Source: Hydrotalea sp. (GTDB lineage Bacteria > Bacteroidota > Bacteroidia > Chitinophagales > Chitinophagaceae). Taken from it: a DNA stretch of 64,000 nucleotides. The notes under the pieces are model-generated. The model was not told the origin of the DNA, did not search any database, and saw only the letters and a program-made list of their open reading frames with translations. Made by a program: the position numbers and the translations under genes. The stretch covers positions 62,001-126,000 of the forward strand of contig DAHXOT010000045.1 of the NCBI GenBank assembly GCA_027364735.1, written 5' to 3'. Within the stretch, counting starts at the first letter, position 1. The number at the start of each line of letters is the position of its first letter. Shown here in pieces: positions 54,362-63,777 of this stretch.

Positions 54362-55492
54362 TTATTGAAATTTTAAATCTACTACATTTGGAAGATGATC
54401 GGAAAGGTGTAATCGAGGCGTATAAAATTGAGTAGCATGTATTTGTTTATTCATTAAAACTACATCAATACGCAAGGTTGGAGAAAGGCTGTCATACGTT
54501 CTTCCAAAGCCACTGCCATTAGCAAGAAATGCATCATTTAAATTTTTACTTAAAGTAGCATAAACATAAGAAGAAGGAACAGCGTTAATATCTCCGCAAA
54601 AAACAAAAGGTTGACGAGAGGTATCGAGCGATTTTCGAATAAGTTTTGCTTGTTCAATATGCACTTTATCAAAATATTTTAATTTCCTAAAAGTGTTAGA
54701 GTGAAGTATTAAAGCAGTATCGGCTTTTAAAAAACCGGTTTCATTTTCATTAAATTTTTGTGCATGTAATTGCATAGAACGCAAATGTGCCGTGTAAAAG
54801 CGAATGGATTTACCTAAAAAATTAATATCGGCATATCCAAAATTTTCAGAAGCCACATCGCCTACAAACCATATTCTTGCAGTATCTGTTATGGGGTATC
54901 GAGAAAAAAATACTACACCATATTTTTCAGGAGCCCAACTTTGATTATATACAAAAGCAATAGGAAAATAAGTATAAGGATAGTGTAAAGAATCTCTAAT
55001 ATATTCTAAATTAGGATAAAATAATTTTGGGTTATAAAAACTGGAAAAATCTTGAAAACATAAAACATCAGCATTGGTTTTTTTTATAAACTCGAACATT
55101 TTTCTTCGAGGATTATTGGGTGTATCATTTTTTATCTGGCAGTCTAAAAAATAATTCACATTCCACGAAAGAAGTCGCAAAGTATTGGGTTGCTTTTCCC
55201 AAACGAATTCTTTTTTAGGATGAAAGCCAAAAGTTGATGTAATGTTTTTAAATCCGAGCAGTAAAATACATACAAAAATCCAGCTATACTTTCTGTAAAT
55301 AAAAAAATGCATGATAATAAGTAACAGCATACCAAATAATAAAAATGGGAAGCCAAGTGATAAAAAAACCAGAGGAAAAAAGTGTATGGGATTAATATAA
55401 GGTGTAAAACAAGCTATAACATAAATAGCGCTGTAAAAAAAACTGATAACGAAAAATAGTTTTTTTAGGATATGGATGATTGATTTAGGCAT
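54362..55492 (-). CDS. Second endonuclease/exonuclease/phosphatase-fold membrane protein
   Basis: A 376-residue tandem paralogue of the next gene with the same layout: N-terminal helices (about 7-95) then an EEP domain. RLLSWNVNYF, FYTAHLRSMQ, PFVFCGDINAVPSSY and LRIDVVLMNK with LSDHLPNVVDLKF are in place. The metal-binding position that is Glu in the paralogue (CLQEF) reads CFQDF here, a conservative Glu-to-Asp change that could reduce or alter activity. It starts three bases after the upstream rhomboid stop, so it belongs to the rhomboid operon. Confidence 0.86.
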   Translation of the reverse strand: MPKSIIHILKKLFFVISFFYSAIYVIACFTPYINPIHFFPLVFLSLGFPFLLFGMLLLIIMHFFIYRKYSWIFVCILLLGFKNITSTFGFHPKKEFVWEKQPNTLRLLSWNVNYFLDCQIKNDTPNNPRRKMFEFIKKTNADVLCFQDFSSFYNPKLFYPNLEYIRDSLHYPYTYFPIAFVYNQSWAPEKYGVVFFSRYPITDTARIWFVGDVASENFGYADINFLGKSIRFYTAHLRSMQLHAQKFNENETGFLKADTALILHSNTFRKLKYFDKVHIEQAKLIRKSLDTSRQPFVFCGDINAVPSSYVYATLSKNLNDAFLANGSGFGRTYDSLSPTLRIDVVLMNKQIHATQFYTPRLHLSDHLPNVVDLKFQ

Positions 55493-55495
55493 AAT

Positions 55496-56416
55496 TTATA
55501 ATTCTTCTTTGCTGGCTTTCTTTAAAAAATCTTTTTCATCTTTAGAAAGAGTATGATAACCGCTGGTATTAATTTTATCTAAAATTTCATCTAATTTTTG
55601 TTGAGTAATGGTATAGTTTTTTTGCGGTAATGTTGAAGTGGAATTTTTATTATTATGTAAAACTTGGTTTTTATCTGGATTGAATAAATTATTAAACCAA
55701 TCTACCAAATTATTCATCCAAATACTCCAATCATTTCCCTTTCTTAATTGTTGAATAAAAATAAAACCAACTACTCCGCCCGCTAAGTGAGCAATAGCAA
55801 CACATCCATTACTTTCTGCAATACTTGCATAATCAATTGCCACAAAAATTACGGTTAATACCCATAAAGGAATACCGCCATTAATTAAGGGAAATAATCT
55901 ATAATCGGGGGCTAAAGTAGTTGTAGCAACAGCAATGGCCATAACCGCAGCGCCACCGCCAAGTAAGTTAGGCATTGATGTAATATTTTGATAAAAAGCA
56001 GGAAATAAATTGGCACTTAAGAAAAATAAAACAGCACCTGCAAAGCCACCGTATATATAAATAGGAAATATTTTTTTGTATCCGGTAAGATCTTGTAAAA
56101 TATAGCCAAAAGCCCAGAGCCAAAGCGAAGTACTTATTATTCCCAATATGCTAATATTGGTAAACATATAGGTAAAGAGTGTCCATGGTTTGTACAATAA
56201 TTTTTCTCCTAAAGGAGGTAGGGTAAACCAATTTAATATTTGTTTTTGAAAAAAATTGTTAGCAGTAATTGCATCATCGTAAGAGAGAAAATAAACAATT
56301 TTTAAAAAATTAAGTATAATAAAAATAAGTGCATTAATTACTATAAGCATTACTAATGCATTATTATTTTGGCCCAATAATGGTTGTTTTTTAGCATGAA
56401 AATTTTTAACATTCAT
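55496..56416 (-). CDS. Rhomboid-family pseudoprotease with C-terminal extension
   Basis: A 306-residue six-helix rhomboid-fold protein. The helix that should carry the catalytic GxSG reads NLLGGGAAVMAI, so the nucleophilic Ser is replaced by Gly. The histidine helix AIAHLAGGVVGFIF keeps its His. Without the Ser it cannot be a serine protease. A soluble tail of about 75 residues ends in a helical module (ITQQKLDEILDKINTSGYHTLSK) also seen after other Bacteroidota rhomboids. It is immediately downstream of an intact rhomboid (35 bases). Confidence 0.85.
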   Translation of the reverse strand: MNVKNFHAKKQPLLGQNNNALVMLIVINALIFIILNFLKIVYFLSYDDAITANNFFQKQILNWFTLPPLGEKLLYKPWTLFTYMFTNISILGIISTSLWLWAFGYILQDLTGYKKIFPIYIYGGFAGAVLFFLSANLFPAFYQNITSMPNLLGGGAAVMAIAVATTTLAPDYRLFPLINGGIPLWVLTVIFVAIDYASIAESNGCVAIAHLAGGVVGFIFIQQLRKGNDWSIWMNNLVDWFNNLFNPDKNQVLHNNKNSTSTLPQKNYTITQQKLDEILDKINTSGYHTLSKDEKDFLKKASKEEL

Positions 56417-56451
56417 GCCATAAAGGTAAGATTATCAAAATAAAAGAAATA

Positions 56452-57153
56452 CTAATAAAAGTTCCTTCTATTTTTTTTGTTCCAGAAATAAACCAATAAA
56501 AATCCTACTAATGCACCGCCCAAATGTGCAACATGTGCCACACTATCTCCGGCAGAATTTTGTAGGGCACTATAAAGTTCAATTGCTGTATAGCCTAAAA
56601 CAACCCATTTGGCTTTAATGGGTACTAAAAAATAAAAATATACGTATGTATTGGGAAACAAATAACCAAAAGCAGCTAAACAACCAAATACAGCACCAGA
56701 TGCACCAATAGTTGCTTCATTAAGTTTTTCGTAAAATTGAAGTTTAACAGATTGTTGCATAACGGGGTCTAATGCATTGAACTGTGTAATTAAGGTTTGA
56801 TTTTCGTAAAATAATACAATCATGTGAGCTAAAGCAGCACCTAATCCGCAGGCCAAATAAAAAGTAAGAAATCTTTTGGGCCCCCATAAATTTTCTAAAA
56901 CCGATCCAAACATCCATAAAGCAAGCATATTAAAAAATATATGATCGAGGCCGCCATGCATAAACATGTGTGTAATAAATTGCCAAGGTTTAAATAGCGG
57001 ACTTTGCCAGGTATGTAATGCAAATAAAGCATCCATATCAATCCATTCTTTTCCAATAGTATTTTGGGCTAAAAAGAAAAGTCCGTTAAGAATCAAAAGG
57101 TTTTTGATAATAACCGGTAATATCTGAAATCTGCTGGGTCTAAACTCTGTCAT
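56452..57153 (-). CDS. Rhomboid intramembrane serine protease
   Basis: A 233-residue six-helix intramembrane protease. It has the start MFMHGGLDHIFFNMLALWMFG (oxyanion and L1 loop motif), catalytic Ser in TIGASGAVFGCLA and catalytic His in SVAHVAHLGGALVGF. Size and motifs fit an active bacterial rhomboid that cuts single-pass membrane proteins. It leads the operon with the inactive paralogue and the two EEP proteins. Confidence 0.95.
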   Translation of the reverse strand: MTEFRPSRFQILPVIIKNLLILNGLFFLAQNTIGKEWIDMDALFALHTWQSPLFKPWQFITHMFMHGGLDHIFFNMLALWMFGSVLENLWGPKRFLTFYLACGLGAALAHMIVLFYENQTLITQFNALDPVMQQSVKLQFYEKLNEATIGASGAVFGCLAAFGYLFPNTYVYFYFLVPIKAKWVVLGYTAIELYSALQNSAGDSVAHVAHLGGALVGFLLVYFWNKKNRRNFY

Positions 57154-57249
57154 ATATACTGTATAATAATTTTTAAATTTAAAGCAATAAATAAGGTATA
57201 AAACTAAAACAACGATTTATTATTAAAATAGCATTACTGTTAAAGTTTA

Positions 57250-58677
57250 CTACTTATTTTTTAATTTTAATTGCATTACGTTTTCTATATGGTGTGTATG
57301 CGGAAACATATCTACCGGTTGAATTTTAGTTACTTCATATTTTTCATCCAATAATGCTATATCTCTTGCTTGTGTTGCCGGATTGCAACTAACATACACA
57401 ATAATAGGTGCTGCAATATCTAATAATTTTTTTATTAATTTTTCATGCATACCTGCACGCGGAGGGTCTGTAATTACTACATCGGGTTTACCATTTTGGT
57501 TAAAAAAAGTATCATCACATACATCAATTACATCTCCTGCCACAAATACAGAGTCTAAAATATTATTTAATGCTGCATTTTCTTTGGCATCTGCAATAGC
57601 ATCTGCAACAACTTCTACCCCCACTATTTTTTTTGCTTGTTTACTTACAAAAATTCCAATGCTTCCTGTACCGCAATATAAATCGTAGACGATTTGTGAT
57701 GCATTTAATTCTGCAAAACTTCTAACTATTAAATATAGTTTCTCTGCCTGAAGTGTATTGGTTTGAAAAAAAGATTTAGGACTAATTTTAAATTTAAAAT
57801 CTTCCAAACAATCAATAATATAGCCTTTTCCAAAAAAAGTAATAGGATTTAAATCTGAAATACTATCATTCCATTTGGTATTGATGGTATATAAAAGTGA
57901 TGTAATGGCAGGAAATGAATGTTGAATGTAGTTTAATAAACTAATTCGTTTTTCTTCATCTTCATATCCAAAAACAATATTTGCCATCCATTCTCCGGTA
58001 GAAGCTATTCTAATTATTACATTTCTCAAAAATCCCTGATGCAATTTAATGTCGTAAAACGAATAGTTATTTTTTATGGCAAAATCAACAATGGCAGTAC
58101 GTAGTAAATTAGTTGGCTCTTCTTGTAAATAGCAAGTATCTATTGCAACTATTTTATCAAAAACGCCTTTGGCATGAAATCCGCCAAATTGGCCAAAAGA
58201 ATGGGGGTTAATACCTTGTTCTTTTAAATTTTTAAATTCGGACAATGGTATAAAGCGTTTATTACAAAAAGTATATTCTATTTTATTTCGATAAAATTTT
58301 GTTTTATTGGCGCCAATTATTGGGAGCATTGGTGGCAATGGCACTTTAGCAATTCTGCTTAAATTATCGGCTACTTGTTTTTGTTTGTATAACAGTTGTT
58401 TTTCGTATGGCAACATTTGCCATTGGCAACCGCCACAAACTCCAAAATGTGTACAAAATGGATTAACTCTTTCTTTTGAGTAAGTAATAAATTTTATTGG
58501 AAATGCTTCAGCCCAATCTTTTTTATTTTTAGTAAGTTGAATGTTTACAACATCGCCCGGAACACAATTTTCAATAAAAATAACTTTACCATCTATTTTC
58601 GATAAAGATTTTCCTTCGGCTGCATAATCTTGCACCAAAACATTTTCTATAATAATTTGTTTTTTTTGTTTTCTCAC
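57250..58677 (-). CDS. rlmD: 23S rRNA (uracil-C5)-methyltransferase, RlmD/RumA type
   Basis: A 475-residue SAM-dependent RNA methyltransferase. It has an N-terminal TRAM domain (about 8-65) and a [4Fe-4S] motif CTHFGVCGGCQWQ (C-x5-C-x2-C). The SAM-binding motif is VYDLYCGTGSIGIFVS, then TDPPRAGMH, and the catalytic cysteine is in VYVSCNPATQARD. It starts with GTG at 58677; no ATG offers a better start and the -7 element lies five bases upstream. The exact target uridine (1939 or 747) is not determinable here. Confidence 0.93.
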   Translation of the reverse strand: MRKQKKQIIIENVLVQDYAAEGKSLSKIDGKVIFIENCVPGDVVNIQLTKNKKDWAEAFPIKFITYSKERVNPFCTHFGVCGGCQWQMLPYEKQLLYKQKQVADNLSRIAKVPLPPMLPIIGANKTKFYRNKIEYTFCNKRFIPLSEFKNLKEQGINPHSFGQFGGFHAKGVFDKIVAIDTCYLQEEPTNLLRTAIVDFAIKNNYSFYDIKLHQGFLRNVIIRIASTGEWMANIVFGYEDEEKRISLLNYIQHSFPAITSLLYTINTKWNDSISDLNPITFFGKGYIIDCLEDFKFKISPKSFFQTNTLQAEKLYLIVRSFAELNASQIVYDLYCGTGSIGIFVSKQAKKIVGVEVVADAIADAKENAALNNILDSVFVAGDVIDVCDDTFFNQNGKPDVVITDPPRAGMHEKLIKKLLDIAAPIIVYVSCNPATQARDIALLDEKYEVTKIQPVDMFPHTHHIENVMQLKLKNK

Positions 58678-58682
58678 GTTGG

Positions 58683-58690
58683 CAAAAATA
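58683..58690 (-). promoter_or_regulatory. -7 promoter element giving a leaderless rlmD transcript
   Basis: Minus-strand TATTTTTG followed by CC matches TAnnTTTG and ends five bases before the GTG start at 58677. No TTG at the -33 distance was found. Confidence 0.5.
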
Positions 58691-58782
58691 ACGGCTAAGT
58701 CAATACGTTTTATTTTGCAAATGATTAACCATTGCCTATTGGGTTTTACTTATTTTTACAAAAGCACTAAATTGGATATTTA

Positions 58783-60252
58783 ATGAAGAAATGTATATTG
58801 GCCATTTATTTACTAATTTTTTCGGAAGCAATAATAATTGCACAAATAAAAAAAGCACCTGCTACGCAAGAATTTTCTAAGCAAATTTCAATAAAATATA
58901 CTCCTTTTAAAAACACATGGATTTATTTAGGAAGTTATTATGGAAGAGGAAAAACATTAAACGATTCTGCTTGGCTAAACGATAAAAGTGAAGGGGTATT
59001 TAAAGGGAAAGAAAAATTAACCGGCGGAATTTATTTTATAGTTTCTCCGCAATACACTATTCAATTCGAATTATTAATAGGCAATAACCAGCACTTTTCA
59101 ATTGTAGGAGATTCATCTCAAAAAAACAATGTATCAATCATCGGATCTTCCGATAATACCATTTTTAAAGAATACACAAAAATTACCGGCGATAAAGGAA
59201 AAGCCATTGAATTACTAAATCAAAAATTAGCAAATACTAAGTCGCCAATTGATTCGGCTACTATTAAGCAATTATTAATACAAAAAAATAAAGAACTGCA
59301 AGTATATCGAGAATCGGTAATAAAAAAATATCCCAATTCGTTGTTGGCGGCTTTATTAAATACCATGAAAAGGCCCGATATGCCTGCAATTCCTATTATA
59401 AAAGGCAAACCCGACTCAACATATCCGTATCGATTTATCAAACAACATTATTGGGATGAAGTTTCTTTTAATGATGATAGAATTTTGCACACACCCTTTT
59501 TTGAGCCGAAGTTGGATGATTACTTTAAATATTATGTTGCCCCCGATGCCGATTCTATTATTCCTGAGATGAATTATATTTTATTATCGGCCCGAACAGG
59601 AAAAGAAATGTACCCGTATTTGTTAATGAAGTTTACCAATAAATATATTAATCCTGAGTATATGGGACAGGATAAAGTTTTTCTGTATTTATTCGAAAAC
59701 TTTTATGCCAAAGGCGATACAAGTTTTTTAAATGCACAATCGCGTAAAATTATATTCGATAGAGCTTATAGCCTTATGGCTAATCAATTGGGTAATCCTG
59801 CTCCAACACTAAATTTAACCGATACTTCAGGCAAAAAGCAATCATTACAAGCAGTGCAAAGTAATTTTATTATTGTGGCTTTCTGGGATCCAACCTGTGG
59901 GCATTGTAAAGAAGAAATTCCTCGCTTAGATTCTTTATACAAGGCAAAATGGAAAGATTTACATGTAAAAATATATAGTGTAAATGTGAACGATAATGCA
60001 ATTGAAGAGTTTAAGCACTTTATTAAAGAAAAAAATTTAAGCAGCGATTGGATAAACGTGTATCAACCAAAAGCAGAAAAAGAAGCAGATATTGCAGCGG
60101 GTAAAGCTAATTTTAGACAGTTATACGATGTGTTTAAAACGCCAACCTATTACTTGTTAGATGCACAAAAAAATATTATTGCCAAGCAGTTAACCTTAGA
60201 ACAATTTGATGAGTTAATAGCCGTGAAAATGCAAATGCTGAAAAAAAATTAA
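58783..60252 (+). CDS. TlpA-like thioredoxin-fold protein (DUF4369/DUF5106 type)
   Basis: A 489-residue exported thiol-disulfide protein. It has a signal peptide (about 1-20). The N-terminal beta-rich DUF4369-like domain includes GGIYFIVSPQYTIQFELLIG, a helical middle domain follows, and the C-terminal thioredoxin domain (about 340-485) has the active site DPTCGHCKEEIPRL (CGHC) and a cis-proline region KTPTYYLLD. Such proteins are abundant in Bacteroidota and keep periplasmic cysteines reduced or assist cytochrome c maturation. Convergent with metF, two bases between stops. Confidence 0.9.
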   Translation: MKKCILAIYLLIFSEAIIIAQIKKAPATQEFSKQISIKYTPFKNTWIYLGSYYGRGKTLNDSAWLNDKSEGVFKGKEKLTGGIYFIVSPQYTIQFELLIGNNQHFSIVGDSSQKNNVSIIGSSDNTIFKEYTKITGDKGKAIELLNQKLANTKSPIDSATIKQLLIQKNKELQVYRESVIKKYPNSLLAALLNTMKRPDMPAIPIIKGKPDSTYPYRFIKQHYWDEVSFNDDRILHTPFFEPKLDDYFKYYVAPDADSIIPEMNYILLSARTGKEMYPYLLMKFTNKYINPEYMGQDKVFLYLFENFYAKGDTSFLNAQSRKIIFDRAYSLMANQLGNPAPTLNLTDTSGKKQSLQAVQSNFIIVAFWDPTCGHCKEEIPRLDSLYKAKWKDLHVKIYSVNVNDNAIEEFKHFIKEKNLSSDWINVYQPKAEKEADIAAGKANFRQLYDVFKTPTYYLLDAQKNIIAKQLTLEQFDELIAVKMQMLKKN

Positions 60253-60254
60253 AA

Positions 60255-61208
60255 TTATACCACACTCTTTACCACGTTGTGAATGATTTTTGGTTTACCT
60301 AAAGTATAATAATGTAAAACAGGAACGCCAAACGATTTTAATTCTTTGCTTTGGTTAATTAACCAGTTGGTTCCAACGGTTTCAACCTCTACATCGGTTT
60401 TACATTTCATTACTTCATTAGAAAGTTCGGTAGGAATATCTACATGAAATATTCTTGGCAAAACCGATAATTGTTTTTTAGACGTAATAGGCTTTAATCC
60501 GGGAATGATGGGAATGGTAATATCTAATGCACGGCAGGCATTAACAAACTCGAAAAATTTTTGATTATCAAAAAACATTTGTGTCATAATAAATTCGGCA
60601 CCGGCATCTACTTTTTGTTTTAAATATTTTAAATCAATTTCTAAATTAGGTGCTTCAAAATGTTTTTCCGGATATCCTGCAATGCCCATACAAAAATTTG
60701 TTTTGCCTCCATTTTGAATATCTTTATCTAAATAAATACCATTATTTAAATCTCCCACTTGTTTTAAAAGATCAATTGCATAAGAGTTACCATTCATTTC
60801 TGGTTCAAAAGAAGCTTCATTTTTTGCAGCATCTCCGCGTAATACCAATACGTTATCAATTCCTAAAAAATTTAAATCAATTAAAGCATCTTCTGTTTCG
60901 CGTTTAGTAAATCCGCCACAAATTAAATGAGGTACTGCATCAATTTTATAATGATTCATAATTGCAGCACAAATGCCAACAGTACCGGGCCTTTTGCGTA
61001 CTTCAACTTTTTCGAAAGTGCCATCGGTTTTCTTTTTAAACATAGTTTCGCTTCTATGATACGTTACATTAATCCACGAGGGTTTAAATTCCATTAATGG
61101 ATTTAAATGATCATATAACGAAGAAATAGTTTTACCTTTTAAAGGAGGTAAAACTTCAAATGATATTAATGTTTTTTTTGCCTGTGTAATATGTTCCGTT
61201 ACTTTCAT
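60255..61208 (-). CDS. metF: 5,10-methylenetetrahydrofolate reductase
   Basis: A 317-residue FAD enzyme producing 5-methyltetrahydrofolate for methionine synthesis. It has the N-terminal TLISFEVLPP (the FEFFPP-type motif with the catalytic Glu) and INVTYHRSET. NVLVLRGD, FCMGIAGYPEKHFE and AEFIMTQMFFDN also mark the TIM-barrel active site. Length matches the short bacterial NADH-dependent form. No other methionine gene is adjacent. Confidence 0.95.
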   Translation of the reverse strand: MKVTEHITQAKKTLISFEVLPPLKGKTISSLYDHLNPLMEFKPSWINVTYHRSETMFKKKTDGTFEKVEVRKRPGTVGICAAIMNHYKIDAVPHLICGGFTKRETEDALIDLNFLGIDNVLVLRGDAAKNEASFEPEMNGNSYAIDLLKQVGDLNNGIYLDKDIQNGGKTNFCMGIAGYPEKHFEAPNLEIDLKYLKQKVDAGAEFIMTQMFFDNQKFFEFVNACRALDITIPIIPGLKPITSKKQLSVLPRIFHVDIPTELSNEVMKCKTDVEVETVGTNWLINQSKELKSFGVPVLHYYTLGKPKIIHNVVKSVV

Positions 61209-61325
61209 TGCTTAAAAAATTGTTGCAATATACATAACAACCCGATTAATATAAGCATTTGTTAAGCTGTAACTGAATATGTGCCGGCAATTAGATAAGT
61301 TTTATTTTTACAAAAATATTTTGCA

Positions 61326-62141
61326 TTGAATTTAACTATACATACCAAAAACCTTGTAAAAAGCTATAAAGGCCGCACCGTTGTAAACCATGTTAGCGTA
61401 GATGTTAAGCAAGGAGAAATTGTAGGTTTATTAGGTCCTAATGGAGCAGGAAAAACTACTACATTTTACATGGTTGTAGGTCTTATTAAACCCGATGAGG
61501 GAGATGTTTTTTTAGATGATTTAAATATTACCAAATTGCCCATGTATAAAAGGGCTCAAATGGGTATTGGATATTTACCGCAAGAAGCAAGTGTTTTTAG
61601 AAAATTAAGTGTAGAAGATAATATTATGGCTGTATTGGAAATGACAAAACTTTCAAAGCAAGAAAGATTAGATAAATTAGAATTATTGTTATCGGAATTT
61701 AATTTACATCATGTTCGTAAAAATAATGGCGATAGTTTAAGTGGTGGTGAAAGAAGAAGAACCGAAATAGCCCGTGCATTATCGGTTGATCCAAAATTTA
61801 TTTTATTAGATGAACCATTTGCCGGTGTTGATCCAATAGCCGTAGAAGATATTCAGGCAGTTGTTGCAAGATTAAAATATAAAAATATTGGTATTTTAAT
61901 TACCGATCATAATGTAAACGAAACCTTATCTATTTGCGACCGTGCTTACTTATTAATTGAAGGAAAAATATTTAAACACGGAACCGCCGAAGAGCTGGCA
62001 GAAAATGAACAAGTAAGGCGATTATATTTAGGAACCAACTTTGAATTAAAAAGAAAAGATTGGATTATTGATATGGAAAGAGATAATGCCTTATTAAGAG
62101 ATAACGATATTGTTCGGCAAAATAATTATATACAAGAATAA
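61326..62141 (+). CDS. lptB: Lipopolysaccharide export ATPase LptB
   Basis: 271-residue ABC ATPase of the Lpt machine that powers LPS extraction from the inner membrane. Walker A is [11 protein letters not shown], the signature is [15 protein letters not shown], Walker B is [13 protein letters not shown] and the switch His is in [10 protein letters not shown]. The start was taken as TTG at 61326 because homologues begin directly with the strand before [12 protein letters not shown] and there is no ATG in range. About 25 residues beyond the usual end ([17 protein letters not shown]) form an acidic-basic tail. Lpt partners are not in the window. Confidence 0.94.
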   Translation: MNLTIHTKNLVKSYKGRTVVNHVSVDVKQGEIVGLLGPNGAGKTTTFYMVVGLIKPDEGDVFLDDLNITKLPMYKRAQMGIGYLPQEASVFRKLSVEDNIMAVLEMTKLSKQERLDKLELLLSEFNLHHVRKNNGDSLSGGERRRTEIARALSVDPKFILLDEPFAGVDPIAVEDIQAVVARLKYKNIGILITDHNVNETLSICDRAYLLIEGKIFKHGTAEELAENEQVRRLYLGTNFELKRKDWIIDMERDNALLRDNDIVRQNNYIQE

Positions 62142-62190
62142 TTCTTTCCTATTTCATTTTCATTGCTTATTTTGCTGCATTCAACTACAA

Positions 62191-63702
62191 ATGAAACTGC
62201 TTAGCCCTGCAATATCAAGATTGGTACGATTGCGACTTTGGCGCATTGAACAATGGATGCAAAATCCGCTTGCAGCTCAAAGAGAAGTTTTACAAGATTT
62301 AATTACACATGGCCAATATTCCGAAATTGGAAGAAAATATGGCATGAATGGTTTATTCTCAATTAGTGAATTTAAAAAAGCTGTTCCTATTCATGAATAT
62401 GATGATATAAAACCGTTCATAGAAAGAATAATGAATGGAGAACAAAACTTACTTTGGGATACACCGGTTAATTGGTTTGCCAAAAGCAGCGGAACCACCA
62501 ACGATAAAAGTAAATTTATTCCTATTACCCAAGAAAGTTTAGAAGATTGCCATTATCAGGGAGCTAAAGATGTATTATCCTTATATTATAATCATCATCC
62601 GGACAGTGATTTGCTTACCGGAAAAGGATTAGTTATTGGCGGTAGCCATCAAATTAATACTGTAAATGAAGAAGTGCATTATGGCGATTTAAGTGCCGTA
62701 TTATTGCAAAATACACCTATTTGGGCTTCGTGGATTAGAACACCGGAATTATCTATTGCATTATTAAATGAATGGGAAACTAAAATTGAACAATTAGCAC
62801 AAAACACCATTCAAGAAAATGTAACATCTGTGTCCGGCGTACCAACCTGGACATTGGTTTTGTTTAAACGCATTTTAGAAATTACCGGAAAAAATACAAT
62901 TAAAGAAGTATGGCCCAATTTAGAATTATATATACATGGCGGCGTTTCTTTTATTCCTTATAAAGAGCAATTTCAAAAAATTGTTGGCACAGAAATACAT
63001 TATTTAGAAATGTACAATGCCAGTGAAGGTTTTTTTGCAGCACAAGATAATCCCGATGAAAATGGTATGCTGTTATTCTTGCATCATGGTGTTTTTTATG
63101 AGTTTATGCCCATTGAAGAATATGGGAAAAAAAATCCGCATACTATTGGTTTAAATAAAGTTCAATTAAATAAAAACTATGCATTAGTGATATCAACCAA
63201 TGGCGGTTTATGGCGTTATTTAATTGGCGATACCATTCAATTTACATCGTTAAATCCGTTTAAAATTAAAGTAAGTGGCCGGTTAAAACATTATATAAAT
63301 GCATTTGGAGAAGAAATAATAATTGATAATACCGATAAAGCAATAGCTATTGCATCTGAAAAAACAAATGCTGTTGTAAATGATTATACCGCTGCACCAA
63401 TATACTTTAGCAACGAAGGAAATGGCGCCCATGAATGGCTAATTGAATTTGAACAACCACCTTTAAACCTTAGCGAATTTACTTATGAGTTAGATGCAGC
63501 ATTACAATCTTTAAATAGCGATTACGAAGCAAAACGGTATAAAAATATAGCATTACGTATGCCACTAATTCATTCTTTACAAAAAGGAATATTTACCAAA
63601 TGGCTTCGTAATAAAAACAAACTTGGTGGGCAACATAAAGTACCTCGGTTAAGTAATGATAGAAAAAATGTAGAAGAAATTTTATTATTACTGAGCGAGT
63701 AA
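62191..63702 (+). CDS. GH3 auxin-responsive-promoter-family protein
   Basis: 503 residues from the ATG at 62191; the longer frame from 62110 overlaps lptB and has a low-complexity start, so it was not used. GH3 proteins are adenylate-forming enzymes that, in plants, join amino acids to jasmonate or auxin. Bacterial members are of unknown role. The ATP loop reads FAKSSGTTNDKSKFIP, with later family features YIHGGVSFIPY, EMYNASEGFFAAQD and YALVISTNGGLWRYLIGDT. It lies 49 bases after lptB in the same direction, as commonly seen in this phylum. Confidence 0.88.
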   Translation: MKLLSPAISRLVRLRLWRIEQWMQNPLAAQREVLQDLITHGQYSEIGRKYGMNGLFSISEFKKAVPIHEYDDIKPFIERIMNGEQNLLWDTPVNWFAKSSGTTNDKSKFIPITQESLEDCHYQGAKDVLSLYYNHHPDSDLLTGKGLVIGGSHQINTVNEEVHYGDLSAVLLQNTPIWASWIRTPELSIALLNEWETKIEQLAQNTIQENVTSVSGVPTWTLVLFKRILEITGKNTIKEVWPNLELYIHGGVSFIPYKEQFQKIVGTEIHYLEMYNASEGFFAAQDNPDENGMLLFLHHGVFYEFMPIEEYGKKNPHTIGLNKVQLNKNYALVISTNGGLWRYLIGDTIQFTSLNPFKIKVSGRLKHYINAFGEEIIIDNTDKAIAIASEKTNAVVNDYTAAPIYFSNEGNGAHEWLIEFEQPPLNLSEFTYELDAALQSLNSDYEAKRYKNIALRMPLIHSLQKGIFTKWLRNKNKLGGQHKVPRLSNDRKNVEEILLLLSE

Positions 63703-63749
63703 AATAGCAGATAACCCTAAACTGCTACCAAAGCTTATTTCAATAATAG

Positions 63750-63757
63750 TACATTTG
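63750..63757 (+). promoter_or_regulatory. -7 promoter element of the fabG-like gene
   Basis: TACATTTG matches TAnnTTTG, 20 bases before the ATG at 63778, predicting a leader of roughly 15 nt. No good -33 element. Confidence 0.4.
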
Positions 63758-63777
63758 TAAACAATAAAATAACTTGT

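Noticed and set aside
62110-62190. Extended N-terminus of the GH3 protein overlapping lptB
   Set aside because: The 27 extra residues are rich in Phe and Cys and unlike the family; the ATG at 62191 starts the conserved region.
63705-63728. TAGCAG/CTGCTA inverted repeat after the GH3 gene
   Set aside because: Only 6 bp with an 11-nt loop and no U-tract; not enough to call a terminator.
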